DNA of 64,000 nt from Salipiger pentaromativorans (GCF_024721115.1 NZ_JAMDHK010000011.1:104046-168045), one strand, 5' to 3'; positions 7,781 to 17,183 are shown, numbered from the stretch's first letter. A program made the numbers and translations. The notes: generated by a model not told the origin, from the letters alone.

Positions 7781-9984
7781 GCGGTACGCCGCTCTCGATG
7801 CTGGCGGGCCAGGCCCGCAAGGCGGCGCTGCGTGCGGTGCCACAGGATGCCCCGGCCAATACACCGGGGCCCGCGCCGCGCCATTCCGACCGGGTGCGGG
7901 CGCGCAGCGACCTGATCCGGGTGCTGGCGGGATTGCGGGGGATCGAGGCCAAGGCGCCCGACATCCTCGAGGCCTTGTCGCGTCACGAAGGCGCCGATGG
8001 CGGCATCGGCGCAAATGCGCTGCGCGCGGGGTTGACGGCGGCGGGGTTGCTGCCGGAAACGCAGGAGCCCGACAGACTGGTGCCCGGTCTCTGGCCGGCG
8101 CTGGCGCTGATGACCAACGGTCAGGCAGTGCTGGTGCTGGAGCAGGAGGCGGGCGGGCTGACGATCTACGATGCCGGCGCTCCCGGCCGCCGCGCCGAGG
8201 TGCCGCTTGGCGAGTTCGCGCCCTATTTCTCGGGAACGCTGCTGCGGGCCGAGGCGCCGGTGCAGGCGCTGTCGGAGACCCATGCCGCAACGGCGGGAGA
8301 GGCGCATTGGTTCTGGGGGCAGTTCCACCGTTTTACCCGTGCCTTCGGCGAGGTGGCGCTGGGGTCGTTTGTGGCGAATCTGCTGGCGGTTTCGGTCGCG
8401 CTGTTTTCGCTTCAGGTCTATGACCGGGTGATCCCGCATCAGTCGGAAAGCACGCTTTGGGTGCTGGCCGCCGGCGCCTTCATGGCGCTGCTGCTCGAGG
8501 CTTTCCTGAAAGTCGCGCGGTCGCAACTGCTCGACGGGGCGGGGCGGCAGATCGAGATGACCGTGCAGGAGCTGCTGATGGCGCGGCTGCTGGGGATGCG
8601 CTCGGACACGCCGGGCCGCTCGCCCGCGCAGCTTTTCTCGTCGATGCGCGAATTCGGTTCGGTGCGCGAGTTCTTTACCGCCTCCACCGTGGGGGCGCTG
8701 GCGGATATTCCCTTCATCTTTGTCTTCCTGCTGCTGGTCTGGTCCATCGCCGGGCCCGTCGTCGGGGTACTGATCCTCGGCGGCGTGCTGATGGTGCTGC
8801 CGGGGGTCTTCATGCAGAAGCGCATGATCCGCCTGACGCGGGAGATGCAGGGCGCCTCGGCCAAGCAATCGCGGCTGTTGCAGGAAACCGTGGTCGAGCT
8901 GGACACGATCAAGTCGCAGCGCGCCGAAGACCGGTTCCGCCGGCTCTGGGAAGAGCTGACGGCGGTGCAGGCGCTGAAATCCTCCGAACAGCGCCGCCTT
9001 TCGGCGATCCTCACCTTCTGGAGCCAGGGCATCCAGCAGGCCACCTATGTCACTGCGGTGATCTCCGGCACCTATCTGGTCTTCGCGGGGGAATTCACCG
9101 TGGGCTCGATCATCGCCACCGGCATCCTGACCTCGCGCACGCTGGCTCCGCTGACGCAGCTTTCCGGCATCATGGCGCGCTGGGGCAATGTCAAAGGCGC
9201 GCTCGACGGGCTCGACGGCATCGCCCATGCGGCGCAGGACCGCTCGGCCAGTCGCAGCTATCTGCGCCGAGACCACCTGCGCGGCCAGTACGAGCTGCGC
9301 GACGTGACGTTCCGCTACGATCCCGAGGGGGCCTCGGTGGTCGATCTGCAAACGCTCGCGATCCAGCCGGGGCAGACGCTTGCCATCCTCGGGGCGAACG
9401 GGTCGGGAAAATCGACCCTGCTCAAGATGCTCACCGGGCTTTATGCGCCGGCATCGGGCAAGCTGCTCATCGACGGCACCGAAATGGCGCAGATCGAGCC
9501 GCGCGACCTGCGCCGCTGCATCGGCTATCTGGGGCAGGACGTGCGGCTGTTTCACGGCACGCTGCGCGACAACCTGAACCTCTCGCTGCTCGAGCGCGAC
9601 GACGCGCGGCTTTACGAGGCGCTGGATTTCGCGGGGCTCGGGCAATATGTGAAGGCGCATCCCAAGGGGCTCGATCTCGACATCCGCGACGGCGGCGAGG
9701 GGTTGTCGGTGGGGCAGCGGCAAAGCATCGGCTGGGCGCGGCTCTGGTTGCAGGATCCCGACATCTGCCTGCTGGACGAGCCCACCGCCGCGCTTGACCA
9801 GACGTTGGAAAAGACACTGATCTCGCGGCTCGAGGGCTGGCTGAAGGGGCGCACCGCCGTCATCGCCACCCATCGCGTGCCGATCCTGGCGCTGGCCGAC
9901 CGGACCATGGTGCTGGCCCATGGCCGCCTGGCCATCGACGGGCCGCGCGACCAGGTGCTCGGCCATCTGCGCAAGGGGGCCTGA
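7777..9984 (+). CDS. Type I secretion ABC transporter (LapB-like, peptidase/permease-ATPase)
   Basis: This 735-residue inner-membrane exporter has an N-terminal C39-like domain (about 45-160) with no visible catalytic Cys/His, as in LapB/HlyB-type systems that do not cleave their cargo. A membrane domain follows at about 180-460, then an ATPase domain: Walker A GANGSGKST near 538, signature LSVGQ near 643 and Walker B CLLDEP near 665. It would power export of the adhesin. The start used is TTG at 7777, overlapping the previous stop (TTGA) and preceded by a GAGGGGGC ribosome-binding site; ATG 7798 is the alternative. Gene order adhesin-TolC-ABC-HlyD makes this a self-contained cassette. Confidence 0.92.
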   Translation: MSGTPLSMLAGQARKAALRAVPQDAPANTPGPAPRHSDRVRARSDLIRVLAGLRGIEAKAPDILEALSRHEGADGGIGANALRAGLTAAGLLPETQEPDRLVPGLWPALALMTNGQAVLVLEQEAGGLTIYDAGAPGRRAEVPLGEFAPYFSGTLLRAEAPVQALSETHAATAGEAHWFWGQFHRFTRAFGEVALGSFVANLLAVSVALFSLQVYDRVIPHQSESTLWVLAAGAFMALLLEAFLKVARSQLLDGAGRQIEMTVQELLMARLLGMRSDTPGRSPAQLFSSMREFGSVREFFTASTVGALADIPFIFVFLLLVWSIAGPVVGVLILGGVLMVLPGVFMQKRMIRLTREMQGASAKQSRLLQETVVELDTIKSQRAEDRFRRLWEELTAVQALKSSEQRRLSAILTFWSQGIQQATYVTAVISGTYLVFAGEFTVGSIIATGILTSRTLAPLTQLSGIMARWGNVKGALDGLDGIAHAAQDRSASRSYLRRDHLRGQYELRDVTFRYDPEGASVVDLQTLAIQPGQTLAILGANGSGKSTLLKMLTGLYAPASGKLLIDGTEMAQIEPRDLRRCIGYLGQDVRLFHGTLRDNLNLSLLERDDARLYEALDFAGLGQYVKAHPKGLDLDIRDGGEGLSVGQRQSIGWARLWLQDPDICLLDEPTAALDQTLEKTLISRLEGWLKGRTAVIATHRVPILALADRTMVLAHGRLAIDGPRDQVLGHLRKGA

Positions 9985-9989
9985 CGACC

Positions 9990-11171
9990 ATGGCGACCAG
10001 TTCCACCACTCTGTCCGCCCAGCTCTTTCGCGATCTTCGCGGGCCCTCCCTGACGGTCTGGCTCTGTGCCATTTCGGTCTGGGCCTTCATCCTCTGGGCC
10101 GCCTATGCCTGGGTCGACGAGATCGTGCGCGCCGAGGGGCAGATCATCTCGTCCTCGCGGCCGCAGATCATCCAGAACCTCGAAGGCGGCATTCTGTCCG
10201 AGCTTCTGGTCAAGGAAGGCGACGAGGTGTTGCGCGGCGACGTGCTGGCGCGGCTGCACGGCACCAAGTTCCAGTCTTCCGTGGACGATCTTCAGGACCA
10301 GATCACCGCTCTCGAGATTCGCCGACTGCGGCTCGAGGCGGAACTGGCGGGGGTCTCGGCATTCGACGTTCCCGCAGCTTTGGCACGGCGCAGCCCGGAC
10401 ATGGTACAGTCGGAAGGCGCGCTTCTGGCGGCGCGGCAGGACGATTTCTCGACCCGGGCCACCGGTGCGAAACGGGTGCTGGACCAGGCGTTCAACGAGC
10501 TGAAGCTGCTTGAGGATCTGCTCGACAAGAAGGTCGTGGCGCTGATCGAGGTGACCCGCGCTCGCAAGGCCTATGCCGATGCCAAGATCCGCTACGAAGA
10601 GATCGTCACGCAGACCGAGCTGACGCGGGCGACGGAGTATTCCGACACGCTGAAGGAGCTGGCAACGCTGCGCCAGAACCTCAAGGCGTCGCAGGATCAG
10701 TTGACGCGGACGGTTCTGGTCTCGCCCATGCATGGCGTGGTGAACGGGCTGAACGTCACCACCATCGGCGGCGTGGTGCGTCCGGGCGAAGAGATCATGC
10801 AGATCATTCCGATGGACGAAGAGCTTTTCGTCGAGGCGCAGGTGGCGCCCGAGAACATCGCCAATATCCGCCGCGGGCAGGAGGCGACGATCAAGCTCAC
10901 CGCCTATGATTACACGATCTACGGCACGCTCAAGGGCCGGGTCGATGTGATCTCGGCGGACACGTTCAAGGACGAGCGCCGCCCCGAGGCCGAGGCGCAT
11001 TACAAGGTGACGGTGCGGGTCGACCGTGCCGCGCTGACCGACCGGCAGGCGGGGATCGAGATCCGCCCCGGGATGCAGGCGCAGGTCGAGCTGCACACCG
11101 GGGAAAAGACCGTGCTGCAATATCTTCTCAAGCCGCTCTACAAATCCCGCGAGGCGTTCCGCGAGCCCTGA
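9990..11171 (+). CDS. HlyD-family membrane fusion protein (LapC-like adaptor)
   Basis: The 393-residue adaptor has a single N-terminal membrane segment (LTVWLCAISVWAFILWAAYAW) and a periplasmic body. A biotinyl-lipoyl-like segment (GGILSELLVKEGDEVLRGDVL) is followed by a long helical hairpin (about 100-240) and a beta-barrel region (SPMHGVVNGLNVTTIGGVV, then VEAQVAPENIANIRRGQEA). It links the ABC exporter with the TolC-like duct. It begins 5 bp after the ABC gene stop and closes the cassette; the next gene, an EamA transporter, is unrelated. Confidence 0.92.
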   Translation: MATSSTTLSAQLFRDLRGPSLTVWLCAISVWAFILWAAYAWVDEIVRAEGQIISSSRPQIIQNLEGGILSELLVKEGDEVLRGDVLARLHGTKFQSSVDDLQDQITALEIRRLRLEAELAGVSAFDVPAALARRSPDMVQSEGALLAARQDDFSTRATGAKRVLDQAFNELKLLEDLLDKKVVALIEVTRARKAYADAKIRYEEIVTQTELTRATEYSDTLKELATLRQNLKASQDQLTRTVLVSPMHGVVNGLNVTTIGGVVRPGEEIMQIIPMDEELFVEAQVAPENIANIRRGQEATIKLTAYDYTIYGTLKGRVDVISADTFKDERRPEAEAHYKVTVRVDRAALTDRQAGIEIRPGMQAQVELHTGEKTVLQYLLKPLYKSREAFREP

Positions 11172-11202
11172 GGGGTGCGCGGCTGCCCTTGCCAATCCGG
11201 GT

Positions 11203-12198
11203 ATGAAGGCGCACATCGCGGCCATGGATGTCCGGCCCAACCCGCCTCTCGCCGCCGCGCTGACGCTGCTGGCCTCCGCCTTCGTGGCGGGGACGACGTT
11301 GCTGGCCAAGATGCTCGGCACCGAGACGCTGGGCCCGCCGCTGCACCCGTTGCAGGTCAGTCAGGGGCGGTTTCTCTTCGCGCTGATGGCGTTCTCGAGC
11401 GCGGCGCTGATCCTGCGGCCGCGCCTGACCCGGCCCGCCTGGGCGACCCACACGCTGCGGGTGGTGTTCGGCTGGGGCGGGGTAAGTTTCATGTTCGCCG
11501 CCGCCGCTTTCATTCCGCTGTCCGATGCCACCGCCATCAGCTTTCTGAACCCGGTCGTGGCGATGTTGCTGGCGATCCCGCTGCTTGGCGAAAAGGTCGG
11601 GCGCTGGCGCGTCTCGGCTGCCGTGATCGCGGTGGTGGGCGCAATGGTGCTGCTGCGCCCGACCCCGGAGGCCTTTCAGCCGGCGGCGCTTCTGGCGCTG
11701 GGCGCGGCGCTGTCTCTGGGCTGCGAACTGGTGGTCATCAAGCGGCTGACGCAGCGCGAGGGGGCGTTCCAGATCCTGCTGATCAACAATCTGATCGGGG
11801 CGCTCATCGCCAGTGCCGCCGCCCTGGCGGTCTGGCAGGCGCCGACGCCGGGGCAATGGGCGGCGCTGGCCGGGCTCGGCCTGCTCATGGCCGCGGCGCA
11901 GGTCTGTTTCGTCAACGCGATCCGCCGCGCCGACGCCAGCTTCGTCTCGCCCTTCTGGTATGCCACGCTGGTCTTTGCCGCGCTCTACGACTACCTGATC
12001 TTCGCCGAGGCGCCGGACGCGGTGTCGGGCCTGGGCGCGGCGATCATCGTCGCGGGGGCGGCGCTGCTGGCCTGGCGCGAGGCGCGGCTCAGGCCTTCAG
12101 GCGCCAGCCCGTCCGGAACAGGCCCCATGCCGCTAGCAGCACCGCCGCCGTCGCCGCCAGAGCCACCAGAAAGCCAAAGCCCGGGGCCGCGTCGCTGA
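11203..12198 (+). CDS. EamA/DMT-family transporter with an unusual overlapping C-terminal tail
   Basis: The 331-residue protein has about ten hydrophobic segments in two homologous halves, the drug/metabolite transporter pattern (FIPLSDATAISFLNPVVAMLL and LGAAIIVAGAALLAW are typical EamA segments). The substrate cannot be told from sequence. The family-like part ends near LAWREARLRP at about residue 298. The remaining 33 residues are Pro/Ser-rich and are read from the strand opposite the end of the convergent ABC-2 permease gene, overlapping it by 110 bp. That tail is likely an accidental extension. ATG 11203 is used; ATG 11224 (MDVRPNPP) is also possible. Confidence 0.85.
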   Translation: MKAHIAAMDVRPNPPLAAALTLLASAFVAGTTLLAKMLGTETLGPPLHPLQVSQGRFLFALMAFSSAALILRPRLTRPAWATHTLRVVFGWGGVSFMFAAAAFIPLSDATAISFLNPVVAMLLAIPLLGEKVGRWRVSAAVIAVVGAMVLLRPTPEAFQPAALLALGAALSLGCELVVIKRLTQREGAFQILLINNLIGALIASAAALAVWQAPTPGQWAALAGLGLLMAAAQVCFVNAIRRADASFVSPFWYATLVFAALYDYLIFAEAPDAVSGLGAAIIVAGAALLAWREARLRPSGASPSGTGPMPLAAPPPSPPEPPESQSPGPRR

Positions 12199-12898
12199 CC
12201 CCCAGCATGCCGTAGCGGGCGCCGTCGATCAGGTAGAAGACCGGATTGAAGTGGGTGATCTCGTACAGCACCGGCGGCAGCGCCTCGACCGAATAGAAGG
12301 TCCCCGAGAGGAAGGCGAGCGGCGTCACGAGGAAATTCGTGATCGCGGCCATCTGGTCGAACTTCATCGCCCAGAGCCCGGCCAGCATTCCCAGCGCCGA
12401 CAGGAAGGCCGCGCCCAGCGTCACGAAGACCAGCAGGGTCAGGGGATGCGCCGGGGTCAGCCCGGTGGCGGCCCAGAGTCCCAGGGTGATCGCCAGCGCC
12501 ACCAGCAGCCCGCGCGCCACGCCGCCGGCAAGATAGCCCAGCACCAGCTCGAACGGCGCCAGCGGCGGCATCAGCGTATCGACGATATTGCCCTGCACCT
12601 TCGAGATCACGATGGAGGAGGAGGTGTTGGCAAAGGCGTTCTGGATCACCGTCATCATCAGGATGCCCGGCGCGATGAAGCTGGTGAAGGGCACGCCCAT
12701 CACATCGCCGCGCCGCGGCCCGATGGCGATGGTGAAGATCAGCAGAAACAGCCCGGCGGTCACCAGCGGCGCCAGCAGCGTCTGCGTCCAGACCGAGGTG
12801 AAGCGCAGCACCTCGCGCCGGCAGAGCGTGTAGAGCCCCAGCCAGTTGACGCGGCCAAAGCGGCGTTCGCCGGGTGTGGGGTGGGGAATATCGGTCAT
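12089..12898 (-). CDS. ABC-2 type transporter permease (YadH/NodJ-like)
   Basis: The 269-residue protein has six predicted membrane segments and the ABC-2 permease hallmarks: a cytoplasmic N-terminus (CRREVLRFTSVWTQTLLAPL), FIAPGILMMTVIQNAFANTSSSI, and FLSGTFYSVEALPPVLYEITHFNP. The family exports polysaccharides, lipids or drugs with a separate ATPase. No ATPase gene is adjacent: the upstream neighbour is the divergent gcrA and the downstream one the convergent EamA gene, so the partner must be encoded elsewhere. Its last 110 bp overlap the tail of the EamA frame. Confidence 0.9.
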   Translation of the reverse strand: MTDIPHPTPGERRFGRVNWLGLYTLCRREVLRFTSVWTQTLLAPLVTAGLFLLIFTIAIGPRRGDVMGVPFTSFIAPGILMMTVIQNAFANTSSSIVISKVQGNIVDTLMPPLAPFELVLGYLAGGVARGLLVALAITLGLWAATGLTPAHPLTLLVFVTLGAAFLSALGMLAGLWAMKFDQMAAITNFLVTPLAFLSGTFYSVEALPPVLYEITHFNPVFYLIDGARYGMLGVSDAAPGFGFLVALAATAAVLLAAWGLFRTGWRLKA

Positions 12899-12926
12899 GC
12901 GGATGCCTTTCCTCTGCGGGCTTGGC

Positions 12927-12954
12927 TTGTAACTCGGATGGCGATGACTACAAT
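12927..12954 (+). promoter_or_regulatory. Possible gcrA promoter (TTGTAA-N16-TACAAT)
   Basis: A -35-like TTGTAA (12927-12932) and a -10-like TACAAT (12949-12954) are separated by 16 bp, giving an expected start near 12961 and a leader of about 57 nt before the gcrA ATG. Confidence 0.45.
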
Positions 12955-12977
12955 AGGGCCACCCGCGGAATTTCCAG

Positions 12978-13002
12978 GCGGCCCCGCCGTGGGCCGCTTT
13001 TT
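12978..13002 (+). terminator. Terminator-like hairpin in the gcrA leader
   Basis: GCGGCCC (12978-12984) pairs with GGGCCGC (12991-12997) and five T residues follow. It stands 15 nt upstream of the gcrA start codon, between a plausible promoter and the gene, so it could attenuate gcrA transcription or end a very short leader RNA. Confidence 0.55.
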
Positions 13003-13017
13003 CAATAAGGAACAGCC

Positions 13018-13611
13018 ATGTCCTGGACCGATGAGCGCGTCGAGCTGCTGAAGAAGATGTGGGCGGAAGGCCAGTCCGCCAGCCAGATCGCCAAAGAGCT
13101 GGGCGGTGTCACGCGCAACGCCGTGATCGGCAAGGTCCATCGTCTGGGCCTGTCGAACCGCACCGGAGCGGCCGGTGGCGCCGCAGCGGCGGCCCCGGCG
13201 AAAGAGGTGAAGGCCCCGAAAGAGGCCAAGGCCAAGCCGGCTCCGAAGCCGGCCGAACCCGAGGTTGCCGCCAAGCCGCGCGAGCCCGCAGCGCCCGTGG
13301 CCGAAACGCGCCCGGCGACGCTGCCCGCGCGCAAGCAGATCATCCCGGCGGGCCAACCGCTGCCGCCGCAGCCCTCGGCCAACGAGATCAGCCCCGAGGC
13401 CTTGGCCAAGGTCAGCGAGATCGAGAAGAAGGCCAAGAAGCTGACGCTGATGGAGCTGACCGAGCGCACCTGCAAATGGCCGGTGGGCGACCCGGCGACC
13501 GAGGATTTCTGGTTCTGCGGGCTGCCGGTGCAGCAGGGCAAACCCTATTGCGAGGCGCATGTGGGCGTGGCCTTCCAGCCGATGTCCTCGCGCCGCGACC
13601 GGCGGCGGTGA
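13018..13611 (+). CDS. gcrA: GcrA cell-cycle regulator
   Basis: The N-terminus (MSWTDERVELLKKMWAEGQS, then ASQIAKELGGVTRNAVIGKV) is the well-known GcrA DNA-binding HTH. In Caulobacter GcrA binds sigma-70 holoenzyme and activates promoters with methylated GAnTC sites. A disordered Lys/Ala/Pro-rich linker covers about residues 45-130. The conserved C-terminal sigma-binding part includes LMELTERTCKWPVGDP and FCGLPVQQGKPYCEAH. At 197 residues it is of normal length. An AAGGAA ribosome-binding site precedes the ATG. A leader hairpin lies just upstream and a good terminator follows the stop. Confidence 0.96.
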   Translation: MSWTDERVELLKKMWAEGQSASQIAKELGGVTRNAVIGKVHRLGLSNRTGAAGGAAAAAPAKEVKAPKEAKAKPAPKPAEPEVAAKPREPAAPVAETRPATLPARKQIIPAGQPLPPQPSANEISPEALAKVSEIEKKAKKLTLMELTERTCKWPVGDPATEDFWFCGLPVQQGKPYCEAHVGVAFQPMSSRRDRRR

Positions 13612-13638
13612 CGCAATCGCCCCTTGGGGAACGACGAC

Positions 13639-13674
13639 AGCGGGGCGCCGGCGATGGCAGCCCCGCTTTGTTTT
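13639..13674 (+). terminator. Rho-independent terminator of gcrA
   Basis: AGCGGGGC (13639-13646) pairs with GCCCCGCT (13660-13667) around a 13-nt loop, followed by TTGTTTT. It begins 28 bp after the gcrA stop. Confidence 0.75.
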
Positions 13675-13703
13675 CCTGGGATCGGAGCAATGCAGCTTCG
13701 TGC

Positions 13704-13928
13704 TTACCAGCCCTGCATGTTGTGCCGTGGCAGGGGGGCTTGATCCGTGTGCTGCGGAAGCGCCATGTCGTGGCGCTCGGTCTCGGTGAGACGTGCCATC
13801 CTGCGCGTTTCGCGCCAGGCGCAATCACGCTGGATCAGCCAAGCCAGACCGCGCAGAGCGATGGCGACAGGGCCCGGTGACCACCGGGTGTTGGGGGGCG
13901 TGACGCTGGAAACGGTCTGGCGGGGCAT
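13704..13928 (-). CDS. Small DUF1127-like protein
   Basis: This 74-residue protein ends with a basic, short helical region (AWLIQRDCAWRETRRMARL, then TETERHDMAL) that matches the DUF1127 pattern of small Arg-rich proteins, some of which influence RNA turnover and phosphate or stress physiology in alphaproteobacteria. The start at 13928 (MPRQTVSS) is supported by an AAAGGA ribosome-binding site 8 nt upstream; the frame is open further up but without such a signal. The gene is convergent with gcrA and divergent from the next regulator. The assignment rests on the C-terminal pattern only. Confidence 0.65.
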   Translation of the reverse strand: MPRQTVSSVTPPNTRWSPGPVAIALRGLAWLIQRDCAWRETRRMARLTETERHDMALPQHTDQAPLPRHNMQGW

Positions 13929-14017
13929 CGTAAAGTCCTTTCGGGCTGAGGGGTGATCTGCCTTCCAGACTGACGTTCGAGCGCAAGAGATCCGCAAAAT
14001 TCGGCGTCAAAGTCTCG

Positions 14018-14037
14018 GCAGGTTTCGCAAAACCTGC
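14018..14037. promoter_or_regulatory. Inverted repeat GCAGGTTT-N4-AAACCTGC
   Basis: A perfect 8-bp inverted repeat with a 4-nt spacer lies in the 151-bp divergent region between the DUF1127 gene and the winged-helix/TPR regulator. It has no T run after it, so it is read as a possible operator. Confidence 0.45.
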
Positions 14038-14079
14038 GCAATACTGCTAAGCTTTCTCCGTAAATTCTGGTTTGTCATT

Positions 14080-15729
14080 GTGAATGCACTGAAATCCGAT
14101 GGTCATTTCCAACCGCGACCCATGCTGACGATCCATCTCACAGGCCCTTTCCGGCTCACAGGTGCCGGAGCTCCGGACCAGATTTCGCGCCGGGCACAGG
14201 CGATGCTGGCCTTTCTGGCGCAGCAGCCCGGCATGCGGGCCGAACGTGGGGTGCTGGCCGATCTGCTCTGGTCGGAGCGGGCGGAAGAGCAGGCACGGGC
14301 GTCGCTGCGGCAAGAGCTTTCGGTGTTGCGCAAGATGCTGCCCGAAGGTGTGTTGGATGCTGATCGCCAGCTTGTCCGGCTCGACCCCTCGCGAGTTGCG
14401 GTCGATCGTTCCGGTTTCGGAGACTTCCTGGAAGGGTTCGACCTTGCTTCGGAACGGTTTGAGGACTGGTTGCGCCAGGAGCGTTCCGCGCAAGGGGAGC
14501 AGGCGCGCGAACGGTCCATACCGGAGCTCCCGGCACGGGAAACCCGGCCCGGTCTGGCCGTGCTGCCGTTCGAGGCATTTGGAGCGGACGACAGAGATAT
14601 GTTCGCCGACGGTGTCGTCGAGGACATCACCTCCGCGCTTTCCCGTGTTCGAGGGTTTCATGTCATCGCGCGCCAGTCAGCCTTTGCGCTGAAAGGCGAA
14701 CGGCTTGATATTCCCGCCGCCGGCGCGCGGCTCGGGGTGAACTATGTCGTGGAGGGATCGGTGCGCCGGTCGGGCGACAGGGTGCGCATTGCGGTACAGC
14801 TTGTTGCGGCGCGTGATGGTCGAACGCTCTGGGCTGAACGGTTTGACGACCGTCTGGACGATCTTTTCGATCTACAGGATCGGATCGCGGCAAAGGTCGC
14901 CGGGCAGGTTGCCCCACATTTGCGGGCCGCCGAGATTGCGCGCGCCAACCGCCGGGTGCCCGAAGAACGCAGCGCCTACGAGATGACACTGACCGCGCTG
15001 CCGCATTTCTGGTCTCACCGGCGGGAAGAAACGCTCAAGGCCATCGGCTATCTGGATCAGGCGCTTGCGCATTCTCCCGACTATCTTCCCGCGCTGGCCT
15101 ATAAGTCTTGGTGTCATGCGCATCAGTGCTGCTATCTCTGGAGTGCCGACGGACATTCCGACCGCGACACGGCGCTTTCGCTGCTGGCCCGTGCGCGTCC
15201 ACTTGTGCAGGACGATGCCGCCGTTCTGGTCGCCCTTGGCGCGGTTTGCTCCATTGCAGGGAACGATTTCGAACAAGCCGAAGCCTTTGTGAACCGCGCC
15301 CTTCAGCTCGATCCGAACAATGCCTGGGGCTGGCTTCGCAAGGGTTGGAATGGGCTCTATCGCGGCAGGTTTCAGGAGGCGCTGGATGCGTTCGATCGCT
15401 GCGAACAGCTCAGCCCGCTTGACCCGTTTCACTTCAATGTCCTGTTCGGTCGCTCTGCCGTCATGCGCTCGCTGAACCGGTTCGATGAATCGATCGCCCT
15501 TGTCTATGAAGGGCTCCGGGCGGGGCCGGGAGTGACCTGGGCCTACCGCATGCTCTTCGCTACGCTCTGGATGGCTGGCCGCAAGGACGAGGCGTTGGAG
15601 GCGGGGCGGCTTTGGCGAAGCACCAATCCGGGGCTAACGCCCGAGCTAATGTCTACGCTCCTGCCCAAATGGACGCACGACCCGGAATATCTCGTTGCGC
15701 TCAAGCAGCTTTGGGAGCTCGAGGATTAG
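14080..15729 (+). CDS. Winged-helix regulator with TolB-like and TPR domains (cyclase-associated type)
   Basis: Three regions are visible in the 549 residues. About 15-110: a SARP/OmpR-like winged helix ([13 protein letters not shown], then [20 protein letters not shown]). About 160-300: a TolB-like domain ([51 protein letters not shown]) as found in adenylate cyclase and CadC-like proteins. About 310-540: TPR-like repeats. There is no nucleotide-cyclase catalytic domain and no membrane segment, so it is probably a soluble transcriptional regulator or scaffold. The first codon is GTG at 14080; ATG at 14122 (MLTIHLTG) fits the family start better. Neither has a clear ribosome-binding site. Confidence 0.75.
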   Translation: MNALKSDGHFQPRPMLTIHLTGPFRLTGAGAPDQISRRAQAMLAFLAQQPGMRAERGVLADLLWSERAEEQARASLRQELSVLRKMLPEGVLDADRQLVRLDPSRVAVDRSGFGDFLEGFDLASERFEDWLRQERSAQGEQARERSIPELPARETRPGLAVLPFEAFGADDRDMFADGVVEDITSALSRVRGFHVIARQSAFALKGERLDIPAAGARLGVNYVVEGSVRRSGDRVRIAVQLVAARDGRTLWAERFDDRLDDLFDLQDRIAAKVAGQVAPHLRAAEIARANRRVPEERSAYEMTLTALPHFWSHRREETLKAIGYLDQALAHSPDYLPALAYKSWCHAHQCCYLWSADGHSDRDTALSLLARARPLVQDDAAVLVALGAVCSIAGNDFEQAEAFVNRALQLDPNNAWGWLRKGWNGLYRGRFQEALDAFDRCEQLSPLDPFHFNVLFGRSAVMRSLNRFDESIALVYEGLRAGPGVTWAYRMLFATLWMAGRKDEALEAGRLWRSTNPGLTPELMSTLLPKWTHDPEYLVALKQLWELED

Positions 15730-15763
15730 GGCGGGGCTTTTCCGGCGCCACGATCCCGCTTAT

Positions 15764-17146
15764 ATGCCGCCCATGCAGAATCCCCCCGACCTGCGCCCGG
15801 ATCTCGCGCGCGCCCGTATCTCCGAGACGAAACGCGACGGCCAGCCGACCATCGGCATGGTCTCTCTCGGCTGTCCCAAGGCGCTGGTCGACAGCGAGCG
15901 CATCCTCACAAGGCTGCGCGCCGAGGGCTATGGCATCTCGCCCGATTACAGCGGCGCCGATGCGGTGATCGTCAATACCTGCGGCTTTCTCGACAGCGCC
16001 AAGGCGGAAAGCCTCGAGGCCATCGGCGAGGCGCTGAGCGAGAACGGCAAGGTGATCGTCACCGGCTGTCTGGGCGCCGAGCCCGAATATATCACCGGGG
16101 TGCATCCCAAGGTGCTGGCCGTCACCGGCCCGCATCAATACGAGCAGGTTCTGGACGCGGTGCATGGCGCCGTGCCGCCCTCGCCCGATCCCTTCGTGGA
16201 TCTGCTGCCGGCGAGCGGGGTGAGCCTCACGCCGCGGCATTACAGCTATCTGAAGATCTCCGAGGGCTGCAACCACGCCTGCAAGTTCTGCATCATCCCC
16301 GACATGCGCGGCAAGCTCGTCTCGCGGCCCGCGAAGGCGGTGCTGCGCGAGGCGGAAAAGCTGGTCGAGGCGGGGGTGAAGGAGCTGCTGGTGATCAGCC
16401 AGGACACCAGCGCCTATGGCACCGACTGGAGGGACCGTGAGGAGAAATTCCCGATCCTGCCGCTGGTGCGCGATCTGGGCGGGCTCGGCGCCTGGGTGCG
16501 GCTGCATTACGTCTACCCCTATCCGCATGTGCGCGATCTGGTGCCGATGATGATCGGCGCGGCCGAGGCCGGCGCGGGCAAGGTGCTGCCCTATCTCGAC
16601 ATCCCGTTCCAGCACGCCCATCCCGACACGCTGCGGCGCATGGCGCGGCCTGCGGCGGCGGCCAGAACGCTGGACGAGATCGCCGCCTGGCGGGACATCT
16701 GCCCCGACATCGTGCTGCGTTCGACCTTCATCGTCGGCTACCCGGGCGAGACCGAGGCGGAGTTCCAGACCCTGCTCGACTGGATGGACGAGGCGCAGCT
16801 CGACCGGGTGGGCTGCTTTCAATACGAGGATGTGGCGGGGGCGCGGTCGAACGCGCTGCCCGATCATGTGGCGCCCGAGATCAAGCAGGAGCGCTGGGAG
16901 CGCTTCATGGAAAAGGCGCAGGAGATTTCGGAGGCCAAGCTGGCCGCCAAGGTCGGCAGGCGGATCGAGGTCATCGTCGATCTGGTCGAGGAGGATGCCG
17001 CCACCTGCCGGACCATGGCCGATGCGCCCGAGATCGACGGCAACCTCTTCATCGACGAGGGCCACGAGCGGCTGAGCGCCGGCGACATCGTCACCGTCGA
17101 GGTGGACGAGGCCGGGGAATACGACCTTTGGGGGCGGCTGGTCTGA
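15764..17146 (+). CDS. rimO: Ribosomal protein S12 methylthiotransferase RimO
   Basis: RimO adds a methylthio group to an Asp of ribosomal protein S12. The product has the N-terminal UPF0004 domain with three cluster-binding Cys ([30 protein letters not shown]). The radical-SAM motif CNHACKFC lies near residues 168-175, and a C-terminal TRAM domain follows ([20 protein letters not shown]). [10 protein letters not shown] separates it from MiaB and MtaB. Of the nearby ATGs, 15764 and 15773 both fit; the frame extends further up without homology. It is not in an obvious operon. Confidence 0.95.
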   Translation: MPPMQNPPDLRPDLARARISETKRDGQPTIGMVSLGCPKALVDSERILTRLRAEGYGISPDYSGADAVIVNTCGFLDSAKAESLEAIGEALSENGKVIVTGCLGAEPEYITGVHPKVLAVTGPHQYEQVLDAVHGAVPPSPDPFVDLLPASGVSLTPRHYSYLKISEGCNHACKFCIIPDMRGKLVSRPAKAVLREAEKLVEAGVKELLVISQDTSAYGTDWRDREEKFPILPLVRDLGGLGAWVRLHYVYPYPHVRDLVPMMIGAAEAGAGKVLPYLDIPFQHAHPDTLRRMARPAAAARTLDEIAAWRDICPDIVLRSTFIVGYPGETEAEFQTLLDWMDEAQLDRVGCFQYEDVAGARSNALPDHVAPEIKQERWERFMEKAQEISEAKLAAKVGRRIEVIVDLVEEDAATCRTMADAPEIDGNLFIDEGHERLSAGDIVTVEVDEAGEYDLWGRLV

Positions 17147-17183
17147 CGGACGCTCACGAAAGAGCGATTCGCCGGGAGGATTC

